From Nonlabens sp. (GTDB lineage Bacteria; Bacteroidota; Bacteroidia; Flavobacteriales; Flavobacteriaceae), in assembly GCA_020630715.1 (NCBI GenBank), contig JAHDIQ010000003.1:243871-307870 (forward strand): 64,000 bases of DNA. The letters run 5' to 3'. The position numbers were made by a program, and so were the translations under genes. The notes beneath the pieces were generated by a model that ran no database searches, was not told the origin of the DNA, and was given only the letters and a program-made list of their open reading frames with translations. Of the stretch, positions 18,096 through 25,421 are shown in pieces. Position 1 is the first letter of the stretch, and each line of letters opens with the position of its first letter.

Positions 18096-18351
18096 TGAGA
18101 CTCGTTTTTAGATGGCCGATTGTGACGGTGTTCTTGTTCACCAAAGCTGTTAGGCTATCCACCTGCTTTTCCAGATCTTCAATCTCCAGATCTAGCGATT
18201 GATTCTTGATAAGCAGGGTTTGGTTTTGTTCTTTCCAGTCGCTAGGTGTCCTTAGCTCATAGCCATTTTCCTGCGGAATGATGATCTGCGTAAGCACAAG
18301 GACGACCACCGCAAAAAAGAAAATGGCAAAAATGACTTTCCACTTATTCAC
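18001..18351 (-). CDS. N-terminally anchored coiled-coil protein (i-spanin-like topology)
   Basis: 116 residues. The TM helix (7-25, VIFAIFFFAVVVLVLTQII) is followed by a periplasmic-type coiled coil (about 43-90) with regular leucines (LLIKNQSLDLEIEDLEKQVDSLTALV). The stop at 18001 lies 95 bp inside the next gene. It overlaps the preceding gene's stop by 8 bp. It could be an inner-membrane spanin subunit or a virion membrane tether. No sequence family is recognised. Confidence 0.6.
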   Translation of the reverse strand: MNKWKVIFAIFFFAVVVLVLTQIIIPQENGYELRTPSDWKEQNQTLLIKNQSLDLEIEDLEKQVDSLTALVNKNTVTIGHLKTSLNEKITTISSYSDAELLLYFSRFKTDSTAHKK

Positions 18352-18676
18352 GTTTATCTTCTTTTTCAGGCTTAAAAAGTCTGTTCAACACACTTTCTAA
18401 AATCAGTTTGTGGAACACGAGCGCAAACACAAATGACTGCAACAGCATTTCTATCTTGTGCAACATCGTATCTCTAATGAAATAAACGATGATACCGTAA
18501 AGAAATCCTACGATAAGCACACGATAACGTGTTTTGATTTTTATACCTGTAAAATCTGCTAGCCAATCTGTAACTGGTTTCTGATTTAGACCAAAGGCAA
18601 TAATGATGAACGTAAAAATGTACGCCCAGTCTAAGCTGGATAAGTAGTGAACTAAGTGTTTTAGGATGTCTGTCAT
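18344..18676 (-). CDS. Multi-TM small protein, holin-like
   Basis: 110 residues with about three hydrophobic segments (WAYIFTFIIIAFGL, YRVLIVGFLYGIIVYFI, LLQSFVFALVFHKLIL) and a very charged C-terminus (KPEKEDKRE). The size, several TM helices and charged tail are those of phage holins, and cell-wall hydrolase genes lie nearby. The role is inferred from topology. It overlaps both neighbours by a few bases. Confidence 0.6.
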   Translation of the reverse strand: MTDILKHLVHYLSSLDWAYIFTFIIIAFGLNQKPVTDWLADFTGIKIKTRYRVLIVGFLYGIIVYFIRDTMLHKIEMLLQSFVFALVFHKLILESVLNRLFKPEKEDKRE

Positions 18677-18915
18677 TTCAATTGATTTTTAAGGGTTTCT
18701 TTTATAGTTTTTATGTCTGCCGTAAGCAGGGATAATTGATGATTTGGGAACATATTTTTGGTCAAATGAGCCACCAGAACAATCGTTGCACCAGATGCTA
18801 ATAGCGCAATGATGATTTTGGTAAGCGTCTGATTGGTCATCGTGAGCGTGACTTCGGTTTTAATGCCATCATCATCTACAAGGCTGGATACAATATCTTT
18901 AATGCTTTTACCCAT
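18673..18915 (-). CDS. 80-aa single-TM protein
   Basis: An acidic N-terminus (SSLVDDDGIKTEVTLT), one TM helix (about 33-50, IIIALLASGATIVLVAHL) and a short polar C-terminus. It overlaps the next gene by 4 bp. It belongs to the run of single-TM proteins between 16.2 and 28.5 kb. No family recognised. Confidence 0.6.
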   Translation of the reverse strand: MGKSIKDIVSSLVDDDGIKTEVTLTMTNQTLTKIIIALLASGATIVLVAHLTKNMFPNHQLSLLTADIKTIKETLKNQLK

Positions 18916-18917
18916 AA

Positions 18918-19400
18918 TTAGTTGGATTGGTTTTTAATGGATTCATTCATATCTAAGGCATTGAAGAGCGATTCTGTAACCGTCTCGACTTTTAGATATT
19001 TTTCTACACGCTCTTGAACTTTTTCATCATAAACGCCAGTCACGATTCCAGCCCAACCGTAATTTCTTAGCAAATACACCTGCAAGCGTTCCACATTTTT
19101 TCCTTTGCTTCCCAATTGCAAAGGGAACTCATCTGCAACAGGTTTTTTAGGTAGTGTTTTGGGTTTCGGTGCGTTGGACTTTTTTTCAGGTGCAGGTGGT
19201 TTTGTCTTGACCACTTGCATTGTAGGTTTAAAACCTGTCTGTTTCGGTTTTAAAATCTCCTTTTTCAAGACTGCCGCCACAGCTTGCTTTTGCTCTTCAG
19301 CATCTTCTCGTTTACTTTTCAGCAATTGATGGGCAACGATGCCGACACCGAGCAAACCGCCAGTAATACAAACTATCCTTATAATGCTTTCCCGTTTCAT
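18918..19400 (-). CDS. TM protein with peptidoglycan-binding-like C-terminal domain
   Basis: 160 residues. One TM helix (8-26), a basic Pro/Lys-rich linker (about 35-90) and a C-terminal helical domain (FPLQLGSKGKNVERLQVYLL... GVYDEKVQERVEKYL) that has the pattern of PG_binding_1 domains (LxxGxxGxxVxxLQxxL... GxF...). It likely tethers something in the inner membrane to the cell wall. It looks paralogous to the gene just upstream, which has the same layout. Confidence 0.65.
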   Translation of the reverse strand: MKRESIIRIVCITGGLLGVGIVAHQLLKSKREDAEEQKQAVAAVLKKEILKPKQTGFKPTMQVVKTKPPAPEKKSNAPKPKTLPKKPVADEFPLQLGSKGKNVERLQVYLLRNYGWAGIVTGVYDEKVQERVEKYLKVETVTESLFNALDMNESIKNQSN

Positions 19401-19894
19401 TTTCCTACCATTTTTAGCGCTTTACGCATTCCAGCGATGTCTTTTTCTGTAAATTCAGATTTGCCCAATCGCTTTTTGGCAGCCTTTAATGTTAGCGGTC
19501 CAAAAACGCCATCCACTCCGTCGCGCTTTGAACCAGACTTACCTAGATTCTCTTTATAAATCTTGAGATAGGACTGCAAGATCTTTACATCTTGATGACG
19601 TGTTCTATATTTAAGCGGATAGCCAGTCTTCACGTATTGAATTCGTGGTGTGGATGAAGAACTGGAAGATGATCCAGAACTACTTGAAACAGGAATGGTC
19701 GTGTTAATAGGAATTATCTGTGGTGTGCTCTCTTGGTTTTGAGCCAGATCGCCTTCGTTTTGTTCCTTCTTTTTCTTGTAATACATATAGGCGACTGCGC
19801 CACCTGCAAGCACAACGATCACACTACCTACAACAATGAGATCTTTGTTCTGTTCAAAAAAGGTTTTCTTAGGTTTGGTTACGATTTTCTTCAT
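19397..19894 (-). CDS. TM protein with peptidoglycan-binding-like domain, paralogue of its neighbour
   Basis: 165 residues. A basic N-terminus, one TM helix (18-36, VVGSVIVVLAGGAVAYMYY), a Ser-rich linker of about nine consecutive serines and glycines, and a PG_binding_1-like domain (YPLKYRTRHQDVKILQSYL... DGVDGVFGPLTLKAAKK). The GVFGPLT motif fits the family well. It overlaps the downstream paralogue by 4 bp. Probably a wall-binding membrane protein of the same complex. Confidence 0.68.
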   Translation of the reverse strand: MKKIVTKPKKTFFEQNKDLIVVGSVIVVLAGGAVAYMYYKKKKEQNEGDLAQNQESTPQIIPINTTIPVSSSSGSSSSSSSTPRIQYVKTGYPLKYRTRHQDVKILQSYLKIYKENLGKSGSKRDGVDGVFGPLTLKAAKKRLGKSEFTEKDIAGMRKALKMVGK

Positions 19895-19896
19895 AG

Positions 19897-20466
19897 TTAT
19901 TGGGTTTGATAATTAGGTAATTGGCGCACAGGATTATGCACATATTGTTTCATCTCTGACGCGCTCAAAAAGCTGGATAAGTGTTTCCACAAATCCTGTT
20001 TGTACAATAGCCAGTATGCTTTTGAAAGGCTCGCTACTTGGGTTTTATCCCGCAAGCGTTTTGCAAAAACGTCTTTGACCGCATCTTCATCATCATTAAA
20101 AGTGCCTTTGGCATTTTTGAGCTTTTTTGCCAAATTTCTGGCCGTAGCGTCGTCCAGTATTTTAATATTTCGCGGTGCGATCCATTGCTGCACATTGGTC
20201 AGGTAATTCATATCAAAAGGCTTGTCCCAGTTGGGTTCTCGTTTAATTGTGCTTTGATTTCCTGTGGACACTTGGATTCCAGAGCCTATGTCTTTACCGA
20301 TGACCTGTTGAGCTTGTTGCTTTTCCTTTTTACGCTTTCGCGAAAGCGTAACAAACACACCTACCGTAACTGCCGCCATTGTAGCGCCACCTATCATCCA
20401 CCATCCTGTTTTTGTAATTTTCATTCTCTCTTTTTTAAGCTGTTCTATAGTTGGGTATTTGTCCAA
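19897..20466 (-). CDS. Single-TM protein, member of a paralogous pair
   Basis: 189 residues. One TM helix (about 20-41), then a soluble C-terminal domain (about 75-189) with FDMNYLTNVQQWI, NDDEDAVKDVFAKRLRDKTQVASLSKAYWLLY and QLPNYQT. The same landmarks occur in the same order in the neighbouring 164-aa protein, so the two arose by duplication. The DDEDAV...F segment faintly recalls annexin repeats, but this may be chance. A CGCTTTCGCGAAAGCG palindrome lies just after the TM and codes LSRKRK. Confidence 0.6.
   Translation of the reverse strand: MDKYPTIEQLKKERMKITKTGWWMIGGATMAAVTVGVFVTLSRKRKKEKQQAQQVIGKDIGSGIQVSTGNQSTIKREPNWDKPFDMNYLTNVQQWIAPRNIKILDDATARNLAKKLKNAKGTFNDDEDAVKDVFAKRLRDKTQVASLSKAYWLLYKQDLWKHLSSFLSASEMKQYVHNPVRQLPNYQTQ
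20333..20348. repeat. Perfect CGCTTTCGCGAAAGCG palindrome, in the 189-aa gene
   Basis: Codes LSRKRK after the TM helix. Confidence 0.7.
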
Positions 20467-20929
20467 TGATGTTCAGGATGATCTTGATTTCATCTTCTGA
20501 AAGTCGATCCTTTATGGTATCGATCAAGTTCTTGTTGTAAGTGCTTTGATACGCCTTCGCCACCTGCGACACTTGGACTTTATCCTTTAATTTTCTAAAC
20601 ACGGCATACACCGCATCTTCATCATCTCCACCTTCATACCACGCGCCCCAAGACTTGTGGATCTGCTTTGCAAAACTGGTCGCGCTACTCTCACTCATTG
20701 CAATCACTTGCCCGTTTACATTCTGTAGCACCTTTGTTAGGTAGTAAATGTCAAAGGCATTTTCTGCATCGAGATTATTTGCCGTGGTAGCTAGTTGTTT
20801 CTTTATATGCGTCAATAGTTCACTTGTTTTTTGATCGCGTTTACGCTGGCGTATGGATAGAAATGAGCTTCCAACAATAAGAATTCCCACAGCACCGCCA
20901 CTTACTTTATAGATGAGCTGTCTGTTCAT
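20435..20929 (-). CDS. Single-TM protein, second member of the paralogous pair
   Basis: 164 residues. One TM helix (about 8-26), then a domain with FDIYYLTKVLQNV, GDDEDAVYAVFRKLKDKVQVSQVAKAYQSTY and QIPNYRT, aligning end to end with the domain of the next gene. The two genes overlap by 32 bp, which supports their being real neighbours in one transcript. The function is not recognised. The shared domain is probably extracytoplasmic if the short N-terminus is inside. Confidence 0.6.
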   Translation of the reverse strand: MNRQLIYKVSGGAVGILIVGSSFLSIRQRKRDQKTSELLTHIKKQLATTANNLDAENAFDIYYLTKVLQNVNGQVIAMSESSATSFAKQIHKSWGAWYEGGDDEDAVYAVFRKLKDKVQVSQVAKAYQSTYNKNLIDTIKDRLSEDEIKIILNIIGQIPNYRTA

Positions 20930-21372
20930 TTGCCTAATAGTTTAGTAGCGCGTCCGGCTGGCGTGAGCATCGCCAGATCTGTAATGTCTGCATCTTTTGC
21001 AGAGTTGCGTAAAACCACCACAATAAGAATGAGTGTGATGGTAAGAATGACCGGAACTCCTATGGCTAAAATCTTGGTAAGGCTCTTGCCTAAACCAAAA
21101 ATATTACCGCCTATTTCCGAAATATCTGCAATGGATCTGGTTGCCATATTGCTCACGTCCAGCTCGTTCTTGAGCAACCATTTATTAAATGACGGACTTG
21201 TGGTACATAGCGCAGATCCATTTGTTTTCCAAGTGACCAGCCACAGCATTTTTGCGTTATCCTGTCCCACTTCCTTCTTCAATTTTGCATAATAGCTCGT
21301 CCAGAAGTCACAAGGGTCGTCGGCTTCTGGAATGAGAAAGGATGCGTTTTTTATGGTTACTTGCTGTGCCAT
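20926..21372 (-). CDS. Protein with C-terminal TM helix, unknown
   Basis: 148 residues. A soluble N-terminal part (about 1-95; DPCDFWTSYYAKLKKEVG, MLWLVTWKTNGSALCTTSPSF) and a strong TM helix near 105-124 (ILAIGVPVILTITLILIVVVL), then a short tail. The inverted order (soluble first, TM last) differs from its neighbours. It overlaps the downstream gene by 4 bp. No family recognised. Confidence 0.6.
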   Translation of the reverse strand: MAQQVTIKNASFLIPEADDPCDFWTSYYAKLKKEVGQDNAKMLWLVTWKTNGSALCTTSPSFNKWLLKNELDVSNMATRSIADISEIGGNIFGLGKSLTKILAIGVPVILTITLILIVVVLRNSAKDADITDLAMLTPAGRATKLLGK

Positions 21373-21558
21373 TTAATTGCCTAAAAGTTGATTGGCTTGT
21401 TTTTCAATTTGGTTCTGTTTGAGATCTTTCTCTTTGAGAAAAGCCATTAAGCGTTGCTTCAGTTTTGCTTCTCTCGCTCGTGCGACTCGCTTATCGTGAA
21501 TGATGTAGAGCTGTCGTCCCATCCAAAATCCTATACCTAATGTGATGATGGTTCTCAT
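21373..21558 (-). CDS. 61-aa N-terminally anchored basic protein
   Basis: A longer open frame exists upstream, but the ATG at 21558 lies 1 bp after the stop of the amidase-like gene and opens directly with a hydrophobic segment (MRTIITLGIGFWMGRQLYI), so I use it. The rest is a charged helix rich in Arg, Lys and Gln. Function unknown; another small membrane protein of this operon. Confidence 0.6.
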   Translation of the reverse strand: MRTIITLGIGFWMGRQLYIIHDKRVARAREAKLKQRLMAFLKEKDLKQNQIEKQANQLLGN

Positions 21559-21559
21559 T

Positions 21560-22054
21560 TTAAAATCCTTGATAAATGTTACACTTGGGAATCTCCAGTT
21601 CTTCCAGCCATTCCTTGACACTAAAACCAGGTTTGTCACTATCCTCCTTTGTGGCAATCTCATTAAATCCGACAATGATGATTTCTGGAAACCTAATAGT
21701 ATAAAATCGTATCACGGCTTCTAGTGTGGCGGTTTGTTCTTCGGTACGTGTATCTTTCCACCACGCTTCTTTAAGCGTTCTGCCACCCACATATGCAAGG
21801 TTTTTTATATTGCCAGTAATACCAAATCTGCCTTGTGAGATGCCCCAAAGATCTACTTCGGTCGGGCTGTCTTCAGGGATAATGGTTTCTAAAGTGCCAT
21901 CCTGCAATACGAGATAATCAAATCCAGGACGGTTCCAACCAAAACCACCATTGCGTTTGTCGTTGGTATGTTTAACGATAATCGTTCTTGCATCGAGATC
22001 TAAGGCTTCGCTGGTATCGGTACTGTGTATGACTAAAAAATCTACGTCTTTCAT
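21560..22054 (-). CDS. N-acetylmuramoyl-L-alanine amidase-like protein with missing zinc ligands
   Basis: 164 residues with the amidase_2 (T7 lysozyme-like) fold pattern: LVIHSTDTSE with the first ligand H10, RPGFDYLVLQDGTLE, GRFGITGNI, EEQTATLEAVIRFY and VGFNEIA...KPGFSVKEWL. In active enzymes the last part reads GHNEIA...CPGFDV, where His and Cys are the second and third zinc ligands. Here they are Phe and Lys. The protein may therefore bind peptidoglycan without cutting it. It overlaps the NlpC/P60-like gene by 4 bp. Confidence 0.75.
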   Translation of the reverse strand: MKDVDFLVIHSTDTSEALDLDARTIIVKHTNDKRNGGFGWNRPGFDYLVLQDGTLETIIPEDSPTEVDLWGISQGRFGITGNIKNLAYVGGRTLKEAWWKDTRTEEQTATLEAVIRFYTIRFPEIIIVGFNEIATKEDSDKPGFSVKEWLEELEIPKCNIYQGF

Positions 22055-22503
22055 TTTATTGAATTTTGAGTGATGGAATTATTGAGTTTTCTAAAACCAA
22101 GTAATCGGTAAATTGGATATGCCTTGATATTTACTTGATTGTTCTGGTTGCCACCCAGACAATAGATGTATTTCTTGTCTTCAGAATAGCCGATAAAGAA
22201 TGCCACGTGACCTTTCCAACTATTTTTTTTACTACGCCAGAAGACTACGATATCTCCTATGGCTGGTTGCTTTGTTTCTGTTCCTACTTTTAGCCAAGAG
22301 CGTGCTGTGAGTTGGTTGCTCATTTCTTTTCCACATTCTAGGGCAACCCAGTTTGTAAAAGCAGAGCACCAAGCAGTTTCATCGGTAGTGACCCACGTAT
22401 GACCTATCTTTTCAAAATAATCTAGTATGACAGGATTATGCTTTTGACCAACTAGTTCCGTAACTCCATATTGGCTCAATGCCTTGTTAATGACGGTACT
22501 CAT
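22051..22503 (-). CDS. NlpC/P60-type cysteine peptidase (TIGR02594-like)
   Basis: 150 residues. Active-site Cys is in WCSAFTNWV (C46), His in GHVAFFIG (H99), and the family's closing motif LGGNQNNQV follows. There is no signal peptide or TM helix. TIGR02594 proteins are phage and bacterial cell-wall peptidases, so it probably cuts peptidoglycan peptides, alone or with the degenerate amidase beside it. It overlaps both neighbouring genes by 4 bp. Confidence 0.78.
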   Translation of the reverse strand: MSTVINKALSQYGVTELVGQKHNPVILDYFEKIGHTWVTTDETAWCSAFTNWVALECGKEMSNQLTARSWLKVGTETKQPAIGDIVVFWRSKKNSWKGHVAFFIGYSEDKKYIYCLGGNQNNQVNIKAYPIYRLLGFRKLNNSITQNSIK

Positions 22504-24002
22504 AGTTTAGATTTGAATGGATTCTTAGGAACTCGTTTGGGAACGCCTTTACTCATTTGCACGCCATAGGCAAGCGACGCCTTTTCTGGAAGTAGGTTAT
22601 ACATTTCCAGCTTTTTGTAATACAAAATGAATGTGATGGTCTGCAAACCACCAATCTTAAAGCACCAGCTGTTCTGGCCATCGAGCATTACCCCATCTAC
22701 ACCAAAAACTTCAGAGACATTCTGAAAGTTCTGCGGACTTTGATAATTTCCAAGCGAAATTGTTCTGCAAATCTCTTTTCCTGCAATGCTCTTTTGTAGA
22801 AGTTGCAATGCGTTTACGCGACGTTCTCCAGACGCTACGATTTTAAGGTGCTTCAACATTCCTGGACTGAACTTAAAATCTTCACGCTCTTCGTGATATT
22901 CATCATTGATGGTTACCGTCGGGCTTTTGGATGCATTAAATATGGTTAGAAGATTGAGCTGTGTAGTGACTTTAGCAAAATCAGACGTTGATTCATTAAC
23001 TACCAATCGAAACTGGTCTTGTATTCCCCAAGGTGTTTCAGTTTGCACTTGTGTTTCTGCATTAATTCGCGTCGTGCTTTTAGAAACTATGTTCTTAATT
23101 ACAAGCTCATTTGTATTGCTATCAAAGCGTATCTCCGTAGGTCGTTTTCCAGTTCTGTTGGCATCTACTACTTTGTGATTTAAACCTATGTGATACATTG
23201 TATTATTTACAGAACCTATGACATACACTATTCCGTAGAAATAGCCAGAATTGATATTTACTGCTAGCGCTACCGGCGAAACGGTTCCAGGCATTCCGTT
23301 CTCTGTTAATGGGATTGTAGCAATAACAGTCCCATCTCGAGCAACCACCGATACAGAATCCGAAAGCTGATTGGCCACATACAATAAATCATTTGCAGGA
23401 TTAAGCACGACTTGCTGAGGATGCGTGCCTACTAAAACATCGATTTTTTTTGCATTTTCTATAAATAAAGGATCTGTGATAGGCTTATCACTATTGCCAC
23501 CCCAAAGACAAACATTTCTGATATCTGGTGTGTGATTTTTGACAGTTACCTGCATCACATCAAACTCATCGTGCAGGTACTTTTGATACTGTTTAAAACC
23601 TTCCTTTTGTTTTTGATCTTTGATAAGGTTACGCTGGCGTTTATGCTGAGCGGAGCCGAAGTGCGAAAGCGGACTTCTACCAGAACCACAATCAGAAATT
23701 TCCATTACACCTTCATCGGTCGCATAGAAAACAGCATCTCTTGAAGGTTCGCAATTTCTCTTTTTGGTTTCTGGGAAAGCAACGTGCATCACGCCAGATC
23801 GTGTACCCCATTTTTTGAGATCGGTTCTATATTTTGCAGAATTGTCGTTCATATAAGCATCTTCGTTAGAATGGATTGTTCTCTTGATTACCGCAGGATC
23901 TTCGCAACTTTCACAGGCTAAGGTTTCCGTGTTTTTGGGTGTCAATTTTATGGTTGCACCCATTGTAAATACTGCCATTGTGATTAGAAATAGTTTATGC
24001 AT
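22500..24002 (-). CDS. Secreted protein with YVTN-type beta-propeller repeats
   Basis: 500 residues. Signal peptide (about 1-17, LFLITMAVFTMGA), a CESCED segment, then propeller-like repeats at about 185-300 (DVLVGTHPQQVVLNPANDLLYVAN...SVSVVARDG). The C-terminal 200 residues are beta-rich (TVTINDEYHEE, WCFKIGGLQTITFILYY). A dispersed repeat has been read in frame near residue 115 (SPLSHFGSAQHKRQR). It is the largest product of the cluster and the most likely surface or receptor-binding component, by analogy only. Confidence 0.65.
   Translation of the reverse strand: MHKLFLITMAVFTMGATIKLTPKNTETLACESCEDPAVIKRTIHSNEDAYMNDNSAKYRTDLKKWGTRSGVMHVAFPETKKRNCEPSRDAVFYATDEGVMEISDCGSGRSPLSHFGSAQHKRQRNLIKDQKQKEGFKQYQKYLHDEFDVMQVTVKNHTPDIRNVCLWGGNSDKPITDPLFIENAKKIDVLVGTHPQQVVLNPANDLLYVANQLSDSVSVVARDGTVIATIPLTENGMPGTVSPVALAVNINSGYFYGIVYVIGSVNNTMYHIGLNHKVVDANRTGKRPTEIRFDSNTNELVIKNIVSKSTTRINAETQVQTETPWGIQDQFRLVVNESTSDFAKVTTQLNLLTIFNASKSPTVTINDEYHEEREDFKFSPGMLKHLKIVASGERRVNALQLLQKSIAGKEICRTISLGNYQSPQNFQNVSEVFGVDGVMLDGQNSWCFKIGGLQTITFILYYKKLEMYNLLPEKASLAYGVQMSKGVPKRVPKNPFKSKL
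23639..23672. repeat. Dispersed repeat, in the propeller gene
   Basis: Copy 2 of 3, in the opposite orientation on the plus strand (GTTTATGCTGAGCGG...GAAGTGCGAAAGC). It codes RSPLSHFGSAQHK in the protein. Confidence 0.6.
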
Positions 24003-24753
24003 TTGCTCTATAATTTTCTATGAAGGCAACCACGTCCCTAGTGCGTTGCACCTGTGATGCGCCCACGTGGTGTGGGTTATTGCCAAAAACCTTAGTCACG
24101 GCATAAATGGCTTCAATCGTCGGGAATCCGTAGTCCAGATATTTTTTAATGCCACAGAGATCTGCTGTTTTCTGACTTCTGGTATTCAGGAACCAATGGC
24201 ATCCTTCGTGCGCAAGAATTGCCACACGTATGGGAATGGTATAACCTATGAATAATCGCTGTGAGATCTGTACACGTGGCATCTTGCGATGTGTCCGAGC
24301 TGGTGTAATCAATTCCTTACCAAAAGCATCTGTTATCGTGGGCAGGTATTGAAATAAAAACTCGTGATTTTTTGAATCGTAAAAGCCAGTAGGTGTGTGA
24401 CCTGCTTTTTGGGCAAAGTCTATGGCAAAATCCATAAAGCGGTGTTGCTCGGTAGTTGCCCAGACTTCGGCAGGTTTCATTTTTTCTACCTTGAAGTAGC
24501 TCATATCAAACTGATAGTCTTCTCCTGAAACTTTATCGAACAGCTCCATCTCTAGGACTTCTGGGGTTACTGGAAGCGAGATCACAAACTCTCGTTTCTC
24601 ATCGCTTTCATAGAACTGTGCTTTTCTCCTGAAATAATACGTATTAGGATATCGCGGATCGTACACACGTATGCCCAACTGCACTGGCATTTTGGATTTG
24701 ATACCGAGTCGTATTTTGAAACGCTCTTTATTGGATGGAATCGGGATGATCAT
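23995..24753 (-). CDS. HEXXH-type putative zinc metalloprotein
   Basis: 252 residues, no signal peptide. The N-terminal 90 residues look beta-rich (PVQLGIRVYDPRYPNTYYF). The C-terminal half has a helix with HEGCH (182-186) and an Asp twelve residues on (ADLCG, D198) that could complete a zinc site. This could be a processing protease for the element's own structural proteins. Family not recognised, and the protease role is inferred from the motif alone. It overlaps the propeller gene by 8 bp. Confidence 0.6.
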   Translation of the reverse strand: MIIPIPSNKERFKIRLGIKSKMPVQLGIRVYDPRYPNTYYFRRKAQFYESDEKREFVISLPVTPEVLEMELFDKVSGEDYQFDMSYFKVEKMKPAEVWATTEQHRFMDFAIDFAQKAGHTPTGFYDSKNHEFLFQYLPTITDAFGKELITPARTHRKMPRVQISQRLFIGYTIPIRVAILAHEGCHWFLNTRSQKTADLCGIKKYLDYGFPTIEAIYAVTKVFGNNPHHVGASQVQRTRDVVAFIENYRANA

Positions 24754-25190
24754 TGGCTATACAGTTGTTTGTTCTTTTTATTCTTGATAACCACTAACCC
24801 CACAACGCCAACTACGACCACGCCACCTAGAACAAAGACTATCGTAGGAATACCTTTCTTTTCTTCTTCAGGAACAGCTGCCGCACCAAACGAAAAATCA
24901 AAGTCTGATGCAGGTTCGGTTGCAACGCCAAATCCTGTAGGTTGTGTAGGCTTTGTAATCGTGTCGATTGCAGCACCTATAGCCGTTGCTCCGCCCATAT
25001 CTTGAACAGCGCTACCCAGTTTAGAAAAGAAGGCTTTGCTTTTGGCTCGACGTGCAATGCGTTTAGGTGCACTGCGTCTTGCCGCTCTTCGCGCTTTCCG
25101 TTTGGCACGACGCGCACGACGTTTCTTTTTGTTGCCAAAGAAATCGTCATAATTATCGTCCAGAATGTATTCTGTTTCTCCTGTAATCAT
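24750..25190 (-). CDS. Acidic head, Arg-rich segment, C-terminal TM protein (1)
   Basis: 146 residues in three parts: an acidic/aromatic head (EYILDDNYDDFFG), an extremely basic block (about 20-52, almost all Arg, Ala and Lys), a Gly/Ala/Pro linker, and a TM helix (about 116-136, IVFVLGGVVVVGVVGLVVI). A membrane protein with a nucleic-acid-binding tail of this type would suit linking a genome to an internal membrane. The same plan recurs in the 191-aa gene nearby and, without TM, in the 303-aa protein. Confidence 0.65.
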   Translation of the reverse strand: MITGETEYILDDNYDDFFGNKKKRRARRAKRKARRAARRSAPKRIARRAKSKAFFSKLGSAVQDMGGATAIGAAIDTITKPTQPTGFGVATEPASDFDFSFGAAAVPEEEKKGIPTIVFVLGGVVVVGVVGLVVIKNKKNKQLYSQ

Positions 25191-25193
25191 AGG

Positions 25194-25421
25194 TTATAGT
25201 ACTTCCAGAACACGCAAGGTGCTTCCGTTGGGTTCATAGTTGATTTTGTGGTAGCCTTTACCTACAAATGGATAGCTTTTGGCTTCGCCTGGAAGAAGGG
25301 AAACGCCATTTACTTGAGCCGTTTTTTCTCCTATATTCTTGACAGATCCATACAGAAATCCTTCCTGAAAACTTCCATCGTCAGACACTTCACTTTCCTT
25401 TATTTGCGCCAGTATGTCCAT
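25194..25421 (-). CDS. 75-aa beta-rich small protein
   Basis: Start at ATG 25421; the open frame continues upstream but lies inside the preceding gene. It encodes FQEGFLYGSVKNIGEKTAQVNGVSLLPGEAKSYPFVG in overlapping beta-type segments, with no TM helix. It may be a minor structural protein; the GSVKNIGEKTAQVNG stretch resembles the strand at the start of the 303-aa protein's core (LTVVITNKSGAAAEANVFG). That likeness is weak. Overlaps the preceding gene by about 30 bp. Confidence 0.55.
   Translation of the reverse strand: MDILAQIKESEVSDDGSFQEGFLYGSVKNIGEKTAQVNGVSLLPGEAKSYPFVGKGYHKINYEPNGSTLRVLEVL

Noticed and set aside
20435..20929. Annexin-type calcium-binding repeat
   Set aside because: Only a short DDEDAV-like stretch matches; the rest of the annexin repeat, including its calcium loop, is absent.
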